From the NCBI GenBank assembly GCA_043745295.1, contig JAYTTN010000480.1, positions 1 to 19,286 on the forward strand: a DNA stretch of 19,286 bases. Reading direction: 5' to 3'. Below the pieces are notes generated by a model, which saw only the letters and a list, made by a program, of their open reading frames with translations, searched no databases and was not told where the DNA came from. Both the position numbers and the translations under genes were made by a program. This DNA is from JALHQU01 sp043745295 (GTDB lineage: Bacteria; Planctomycetota; Planctomycetia; Gemmatales; Gemmataceae). Shown here piece after piece: positions 14,376 to 19,286 of the stretch; position 1 is the stretch's first letter, and every line of letters begins with the position of its first letter.

Positions 14376-15455
14376 GTGAAGAAATCCCTCAAGACCGAGA
14401 AGGAATATGTTGCGATTAACAAAATACAGTACGTCACGTCGAGCGCATTCATTCCGCTATTAGTGGAGCGGAATTGTTCACTCATCGTGTCCACATACCA
14501 TGCTGGACGAGTGGCCGTCCTCGGCTTCCACGATAACTCGCTAGTATGCGAGTTCCACGCCTTTGAATCGGCGATGGGGATGGCCAATTGCTTTGAACGG
14601 GTGGCCATCGGTACCCGTCACGAGGTTGTCTTCCTCGGTTCCGAGCCGGCCCTAGCCGTCGATATTGCACCCACCGGCCAGTACGATGCCTGCCTACTCG
14701 TTCGCAAGACTATTCACACCGGTACCATCGCCGTTCACGAGATGGCGTTCGTCGGTGACGAACTATGGGTGGCGGCCACGCTGTTCTCGTGCCTGGCCAC
14801 CCTGGACGACCGGCACAGCTTCGTCCCCCGGTGGAAGCCGCCCTTCGTCTCGGCACTCAGCCCGGATGACCGCTGCCATCTGAACGGGATGGCCACCGAG
14901 CCGGGCAGCGGACCGGTGCGTTACGTCACCTGTCTGGGGGAGACAGACACGCCCCAGGGGTGGAGGGCGAACAAGGCGACCGGCGGAGTTATCGTGGACG
15001 TGGCGAGTGGCGAAATCGTCAGCCGTGGGCTGTGCATGCCCCACTCCCCCCGGCTGTACGACGGTCGTCTGTGGGTCCTCGACTCCGGCCGCGGTGAACT
15101 TCAGACAGTGGACTTGGCGACCGGCCAGCGGACCACCGTGGAGAGGTTCCCCGGCTACCCACGGGGGCTGGACTTCCACGCCGGGTACGCCTTCGTCGCC
15201 CTGTCCCGCATCCGCGAGACCTCCGTGTTCGGCGGCATCCCCATCGCCGAGAAGAGGGACGAGTTGAAGTGCGGACTGGCCATCGTGGACTTGCGGTCCG
15301 GTCGCACAGTGGCCACCTTCCAGTTCCTCACCGGCGTCGAGGAACTGTTCGACGTGAAGGTACTTCCGGGCGTCCGCTGCCCGGCCCTCCGTGGCCCGAC
15401 CCCCCACGCCGACAACCATCCGCCGATCTGGCTGATACCGCCCCTGCGAACCTGA
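14376..15455 (+). CDS. TIGR03032-family protein (predicted beta-propeller, function unknown)
   Basis: This 359-aa protein matches the pattern of the TIGR03032 family: LIVSTYHAGRVAVLGF near residue 35, FVPRWKPPFVSALSPDDRCH, YVTCLGETDTPQGWRANKA, MPHSPRLYDGRLWVLDSGRG, GYPRGLDFHAGYAFVALSRI, RETSVFGGIPIAEKRDELKC and VEELFDVKVLPGVRCP. The repeated strand pattern suggests a WD/NHL-like propeller. The biochemical role is not known; relatives are often encoded beside surface-polymer or large exported proteins. The start GTG 14376 is the first in-frame candidate after an upstream TGA (14352-14354), and it leaves about 20 residues before the conserved part. The first 110 codons are lower in GC than the rest. 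The next gene follows 22 bp downstream, so this is probably the first gene of a two-gene operon. Confidence 0.8.
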   Translation: MKKSLKTEKEYVAINKIQYVTSSAFIPLLVERNCSLIVSTYHAGRVAVLGFHDNSLVCEFHAFESAMGMANCFERVAIGTRHEVVFLGSEPALAVDIAPTGQYDACLLVRKTIHTGTIAVHEMAFVGDELWVAATLFSCLATLDDRHSFVPRWKPPFVSALSPDDRCHLNGMATEPGSGPVRYVTCLGETDTPQGWRANKATGGVIVDVASGEIVSRGLCMPHSPRLYDGRLWVLDSGRGELQTVDLATGQRTTVERFPGYPRGLDFHAGYAFVALSRIRETSVFGGIPIAEKRDELKCGLAIVDLRSGRTVATFQFLTGVEELFDVKVLPGVRCPALRGPTPHADNHPPIWLIPPLRT

Positions 15456-15464
15456 TCCCCACCC

Positions 15465-15469
15465 AGGAG
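15465..15469 (+). promoter_or_regulatory. Shine-Dalgarno of the ELWxxDGT gene
   Basis: AGGAG lies 8 bases before the ATG at 15478, in the 22-bp gap after the preceding gene. It fixes the start and supports co-transcription. Confidence 0.75.
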
Positions 15470-15477
15470 TATTCCCG

Positions 15478-18006
15478 ATGCCCGCCCGCCCCCGTTATTG
15501 GACATCCCTCTTCGGCACCGGTACCGCCCCGACCCCCGGAGATCCGCGGCCGCATTCCAAGCCGCGAACCCGGCTCGACCTCCAGCAGTTGGAGGACCGG
15601 ACCACCCCGGCCGTCGGGTTGCTGAAGGACATCGCCGCCTCGGCCGCCGACTCGGCCCCGGCGGTCCTGACGGCGGTCGGCAACGTCCTCTACTTCACCG
15701 CCACCGACGGGACGAACGGGCGGGAACTGTGGAAGACCGACGGCTCGACTTCCGGCACCGTGCTGGTCAAGGACATCCGTGCCGGCGCGACCGGGTCCGA
15801 TCCGGCGGGTCTGACGGCCGTGGGCGGTACTCTTTTCTTTACGGCCAACGACGGGGTGAACGGCCGCGAGCTTTGGAAGACCGACGGGACGACCGCCGGC
15901 ACCGTCCTGGTGACGGACATCTACGCCGGGCTGACCGGGTCCGCACCGGCGAGCCTGACCGCCGTGGGAAGCGTGCTGTTCTTCTCCGCCGACGACGCGA
16001 CGGGGGGCCGCGAGCTTTGGAAGAGCGACGGCACGGCCGCCGGAACCGTCCGGGTGAAGGACATCCGGAGCGGCACCACCGGCTCCTCGCCGGACGGGTT
16101 GAAAGCGGTGGGCGGCACGCTGTTCTTCACCGCCGACGACGGCACCAACGGACGCGAACTGTGGAAAACCGACGGCACGACCGGCGGTACGGTCTTGGTG
16201 AAGGATGTGCGATCCGGGGCGGGGAACTCATACCCGAGGGAACTGACGGCGGTGGGCGGCACGCTGTTCTTCTCCGCCGATGACGGCGCGAACGGCCGCG
16301 AACTGTGGAAAACCGACGGGACGACCGGCGGCACGGTTCTGGTCAAGGACATCGGCACCGGGGCGAGTTACGGCTCCTACCTGCACGACCTGACGGCGGT
16401 CGGCAGCACCCTGTTCTTCTCCGCCTATGTGCCGGCGTCCGGCTACGAGTTGTGGAAATCGGACGGCACTGCCGGCGGGACCGTCATTGTCAAGGATGTT
16501 CGCCCCGGCGCGGGGGACGGGAATCCGACCGGCCTGACGGCGGCGGGTGGCACCCTGTTCTTCTCGGCGGACGACGGCACCAACGGGGCGGAACTGTGGA
16601 AGAGTGACGGCACCTCCGGCGGGACGGTGCTGGTCAAGGACATCCGTGCCGGAGCAAATGGCTCCGGCCCCCAGTCGTTTACGGCCCCCCAGGGCGTGCT
16701 CTACTTCACCTCCGACGACGGGGCGAACGGCACCCAGGTGTGGACCAGCGACGGCACCGCCACCGGCACCGTCCTCGTCACCCCCCCAGGAGCGGCGACG
16801 GTAGCCCCCCAGCAGATGGCCGTGCTGGCGAGCGGCAAACTGTTCTTCGCCGCCACGACCGCCGCCACCGGGAACGAACTGTGGCGGCTCACGTTCCCGT
16901 TCGCCGACGACTTCAACCGCTCGAACGCCTCGACGTTGGGCGGTAACTGGGTGACCCAAGTGGGCACGGTCGGCGTCTCGTCGAACACCGCCGCCGGCCA
17001 GGTGTCGGGGGCGAACGTGGCCACCCTGAACGGGGCGAGCGCGGCCGACGTGACGGTGTCGGCGGTGGTGAAGGCGCAGACGGGCACGCTGTCGGCGATC
17101 GGGTTGGCGGCCCGGTACACCGGCACCGGCGGCACGGGCGACACGAACATGTACTGGGGGGCGCTGAACGCGTACAGCAGCACCCAGTACCTGGCCTCGA
17201 TCTGGAAGAACGTGGGCGGCACGTGGAGCCAGATCTCCTACAACGCCAACCCGATCACGGCGGCGGCGGCGGTCGGCAAGACGCTGGCGTTCGAGGTGAT
17301 CGGGGCGTCCCTGCGGTTGTACTACGACGGGGCCCTGTACACGTACGTCACCGACACGTCGCTGACCGCCGCCGGGTCGGTCGGCGTCCGCACCGGCCTG
17401 GGGGCGGCGGTGGACGACTTCGCCGCGGCGGCGGTGCCGGCGGCCGCCCTGCCGTTCGCGGACGCCTTCACGTATACCGCCCCGCGGACCACCCTGTCCA
17501 CCGCCTGGCAGGAGCGGATCGGCTACTTCTCGGTGGCCGGCGGCACCGCCGCCGGCCAGGTGTCGGGGGCGAACGTGGCCACCCTGAACGGGGCGAGCGC
17601 GGCCGACGTGACGATCACTTCCGACCTGTTCTTCACCGCCGCCGGCCAGGTGGCCGGTCTGATCGCCCGGTACGCGGGGGCAAGCGGTACGGGTGACCAG
17701 AACTATTACGTCGCGGACCTGGTCCCGCAGACGAACGGCGACGCCTTGGTCCGCCTCATGAAGGACGTGAACGGCACGAAGACGACGCTCGCCAGCACCA
17801 CCGTCGCCGGCTACTTCCCCGGCGCGACCTTCCCGCCGACGACGGCCCCAAAACTCCGCTTCCAGTTGATCGGCACGCAGTTGAAGGTGTACCTCGACAA
17901 CCTGGGCACCCCACTGCTGACCGCAACGGACTCGACCTTCACCGCTGGAGCGATCGGAATCCGCTTGAGCCAGAGTGCCGCCGCGGACAACTTCTCCGCG
18001 TCCTGA
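15478..18006 (+). CDS. LEDR-type ELWxxDGT-repeat protein with two C-terminal lectin-like domains
   Basis: 842 aa. The N-terminal 60 residues are basic and Pro-rich and contain LQQLEDRTTPAVGLL, the LEDR signature also present in the RHS protein. From residue 62 to about 475 run eight full repeats of 48 or 49 residues (AVGGTLFFTADDGTNGRELW, then KTDGTxxGTVLVKDI) plus a ninth partial one ending ELWRLTF. These ELWxxDGT repeats should fold as propeller blades. Two related beta-sandwich domains follow, at about 476-657 (FADDFNRSNAS) and 659-842 (FADAFTYTAPR), resembling concanavalin/LamG-type carbohydrate-binding folds. The protein is probably exported or surface-bound and may bind glycans or act in adhesion; no catalytic motif is visible. 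It lies 22 bp behind the TIGR03032 gene with a good ribosome binding site. Confidence 0.85.
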   Translation: MPARPRYWTSLFGTGTAPTPGDPRPHSKPRTRLDLQQLEDRTTPAVGLLKDIAASAADSAPAVLTAVGNVLYFTATDGTNGRELWKTDGSTSGTVLVKDIRAGATGSDPAGLTAVGGTLFFTANDGVNGRELWKTDGTTAGTVLVTDIYAGLTGSAPASLTAVGSVLFFSADDATGGRELWKSDGTAAGTVRVKDIRSGTTGSSPDGLKAVGGTLFFTADDGTNGRELWKTDGTTGGTVLVKDVRSGAGNSYPRELTAVGGTLFFSADDGANGRELWKTDGTTGGTVLVKDIGTGASYGSYLHDLTAVGSTLFFSAYVPASGYELWKSDGTAGGTVIVKDVRPGAGDGNPTGLTAAGGTLFFSADDGTNGAELWKSDGTSGGTVLVKDIRAGANGSGPQSFTAPQGVLYFTSDDGANGTQVWTSDGTATGTVLVTPPGAATVAPQQMAVLASGKLFFAATTAATGNELWRLTFPFADDFNRSNASTLGGNWVTQVGTVGVSSNTAAGQVSGANVATLNGASAADVTVSAVVKAQTGTLSAIGLAARYTGTGGTGDTNMYWGALNAYSSTQYLASIWKNVGGTWSQISYNANPITAAAAVGKTLAFEVIGASLRLYYDGALYTYVTDTSLTAAGSVGVRTGLGAAVDDFAAAAVPAAALPFADAFTYTAPRTTLSTAWQERIGYFSVAGGTAAGQVSGANVATLNGASAADVTITSDLFFTAAGQVAGLIARYAGASGTGDQNYYVADLVPQTNGDALVRLMKDVNGTKTTLASTTVAGYFPGATFPPTTAPKLRFQLIGTQLKVYLDNLGTPLLTATDSTFTAGAIGIRLSQSAAADNFSAS
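15661..16896 (+). repeat. Tandem 144-bp coding repeats (ELWxxDGT blades)
   Basis: About eight and a half in-frame units of roughly 144 bp each encode the 48-residue blade. Several neighbouring copies are very similar in DNA, for instance around 16130-16190 and 16260-16350, which suggests duplication or gene conversion inside the gene. This region is prone to copy-number change and to assembly errors. Confidence 0.8.
16986..17055 (+). repeat. 70-bp exact direct repeat, copy 1 (lectin-like domain 1)
   Basis: The 70 bases are identical to 17544-17613 and lie at the same place in the two C-terminal domains, encoding TAAGQVSGANVATLNGASAA. The flanking domain sequences have diverged considerably, so the identity here points to gene conversion or a recent patch duplication. 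Confidence 0.8.
17544..17613 (+). repeat. 70-bp exact direct repeat, copy 2 (lectin-like domain 2)
   Basis: Second copy of the 70-bp identity, 558 bp downstream of the first (a multiple of 3), so recombination between copies would delete or add one whole domain in frame. Confidence 0.8.
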
Positions 18007-18537
18007 CCCGCGGCTGGTCGAGTTCCGGCCACTTATGTGGGGCGATACGGAATACGGGACGGAATCGGAGAAGGCGGAACAACTCCAGATCACGCAGTCT
18101 GAAGTCGTTACCGCCGCAAGTGGCAACTTCGGAGTGGGAAACGCTCACCGGGACGGGAGTTGTTGCAGGCGCAGAGGAATATCGATATTCGGTCTGTCGA
18201 ACCGAGGGTCGGCCAACTTCGCGTTCGTAAAAATTCTCGGCATGGCAACGCCAGTAGAGGGACGGTCGGGTATGGGTCAGCGGGCCGCTGAAAACGTGGC
18301 CCTCGTACGGGAGGGAATCGAATCGGAGACAGAACACCTATGCTGTGAACGCCGGTTGTGCCACGTGAAGGCGTCACGCCACTTCCTCATGACGGTTCCG
18401 ACGACGAGCAGGGGGAGGCTGGCGCGGTTATACTTTGGCATCAAGTCGATTTCCCAAGATGCCGACACGACCGTCAAGACGGTACAATCCACTTTCTCTC
18501 TTGGAATACACCACGACCCCAAACTTGGCGGACGCCC
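18007..18537. other. Gap without a recognisable gene
   Basis: Open frames on both strands here are short and look like nothing I know. The region carries the second copy of a 28-bp dispersed repeat (18039-18066). A TACAAT at 18483-18488 could be a -10 box for the following gene, but no good -35 stands at the right distance. No terminator with a T-tract is seen after the ELWxxDGT gene. Confidence 0.5.
18039..18066. repeat. 28-bp dispersed repeat, copy B
   Basis: Matches 3472-3499 at 25 of 28 positions in direct orientation. It lies 33 bp behind the stop of the ELWxxDGT gene. Confidence 0.5.
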
Positions 18538-19286
18538 GTGCCGAAACCCTCGACCAAACCTGTCTCTACTCCCGAAATCGAGCCACATCCGCCCTACGAA
18601 CTGCGCATCTCCCGGCTCACGGTCGATAAGCTGGGAGTCAAACTCTACGACAAGGTGAGCGCGGTCGTCGCCGAGTTGGTCGCCAACGGGTACGACGCCG
18701 ACGCTGAACACGTCTGGATCGAACTCCCGCTGAGCACTGTGCTGGCGCGGCGGAACGGGAATACGGAAGAGACCGAAGAAGAAGGCTGGGTCATTACCGT
18801 CAAGGACGACGGCCACGGCATGACGCCCGAAGAAGCGATTGCGTGCTTTCTGAGAGTCGGCCGGGACCGGCGGATGTCCCCTGGAGGAGCGCTGTCCCGG
18901 AAGAAGAAGCGTCCTGTCATGGGCCGGAAAGGCATCGGCAAGCTCGCTCCGTTCGGCATCTGCCAGAAGATGGAGATCATTTCGTCGGGAGGTAAGAAGA
19001 CGTCCGCGGGGTATCTCACCTCGCACTTCTTCCTGGATTACCACGACTTGATGAAGGACGAGGAAACCTCCGTGCCCCTCTTGGCGGGGGAAAGGGACGG
19101 CACCTACGAGGACAAGCGTGGCACGGTCATCAGTCTCTCTTGCTTCCTGCCGAAGAAGGTTCCGGACGCGGACACGTTCCACCGTCAACTCGCCTCGCGG
19201 TTCGTCTTCGCGCAGCCGGACTTCAAGATCATCGTTCAGGATACGCGCGACCCAGAGACCAACCCGCCTCGGAAGGTGGAGCCGGT
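18538..19286 (+). CDS. GHKL-family ATPase (Hsp90/MutL/MORC-like), 3' part beyond the window
   Basis: The frame is open to the end of the window (249 codons seen). It shows the full Bergerat ATP-binding fold: N-box VVAELVANGYDADA with Glu46, Asn50 and Asp53; G1 box DDGHGM with Asp91; G2 box GRKGIGKLA at 129-137. The opening ISRLTVDKLGVKLYDKVSA is typical of a group of large bacterial ATP-binding proteins distinct from sensor kinases. Related GHKL ATPases act in mismatch repair, chaperoning and, for MORC-like types, in restriction or defence operons. Without the C-terminus the job cannot be told. The start GTG at 18538 is chosen because it begins the recognisable protein; the frame is open further upstream without a better start. 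The product is probably cytoplasmic. Confidence 0.75.
   Translation, partial: MPKPSTKPVSTPEIEPHPPYELRISRLTVDKLGVKLYDKVSAVVAELVANGYDADAEHVWIELPLSTVLARRNGNTEETEEEGWVITVKDDGHGMTPEEAIACFLRVGRDRRMSPGGALSRKKKRPVMGRKGIGKLAPFGICQKMEIISSGGKKTSAGYLTSHFFLDYHDLMKDEETSVPLLAGERDGTYEDKRGTVISLSCFLPKKVPDADTFHRQLASRFVFAQPDFKIIVQDTRDPETNPPRKVEP

Noticed and set aside
15661..16896. Regularly spaced repeats that could suggest a CRISPR array
   Set aside because: The 144-bp units are in frame and encode ELWxxDGT blades; there are no short palindromic repeats with unique spacers.
16228..18126. 632-codon minus-strand frame opposite the ELWxxDGT gene
   Set aside because: Shadow of the repeat-rich plus-strand gene; no recognisable protein features.
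17939..18337. 132-codon minus-strand frame in the gap behind the ELWxxDGT gene
   Set aside because: No family resemblance and no ribosome binding site, and it overlaps the 3' end of the plus-strand gene; treated as chance.

Overview
The window is GC-rich DNA. It most likely comes from a planctomycete of the Gemmataceae type (Gemmata, Fimbriiglobus and relatives). This is inferred mainly from two very long proteins that both carry an N-terminal 'LEDRxTP' signature, which is frequent in that group, and from giant RHS/HINT and ELWxxDGT proteins with sparse Shine-Dalgarno signals. No rRNA or tRNA anchors the taxonomy.

Left part (1-3500): this looks like a plasmid backbone, either a true extrachromosomal replicon or one integrated in the chromosome. 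It holds the 3' end of an unrecognised gene, a very strong 21-bp-stem hairpin, a repeat-dense GC-rich stretch, a small ParA ATPase with a 93-aa putative DNA-binding partner, and an iteron-type origin. The origin reads as a DnaA-box-like site, an AT-richer tract with four GTTAA repeats, then six 18-bp iterons. It is followed by a minus-strand gene for an RPA-type replication initiator.

Middle part (4025-14275): a single 2931-aa YD-repeat/RHS protein fills almost 9 kb. It reads as a polymorphic toxin: LEDR N-terminus, an embedded lectin-like domain, a long YD-repeat shell, the RHS core, a pretoxin HINT domain starting at Cys2609, and a C-terminal GIY-YIG (URI)-like nuclease domain. A low-GC gene right behind it is the presumed immunity gene. 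An IS5-family element (13382-14268, 3-bp TTA target duplication) sits exactly in the stop codon of that gene and rebuilds a stop codon, so the immunity protein is unchanged. The transposase has an in-frame amber codon just after its catalytic Glu.

Right part (14376-19286): a TIGR03032-family gene and a LEDR-bearing ELWxxDGT-repeat protein lie 22 bp apart with a good ribosome binding site and look like an operon. The second protein ends in two lectin-like domains that share an exact 70-bp DNA duplication. After about 530 bp with no recognisable gene, the window ends inside a GHKL-type (Hsp90/MutL/MORC-like) ATPase gene.

The most notable unit is the plasmid-borne RHS-HINT-GIY-YIG toxin with its adjacent candidate immunity gene. 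Base composition drops sharply at the HINT/toxin junction, as expected for a swapped toxin cassette.
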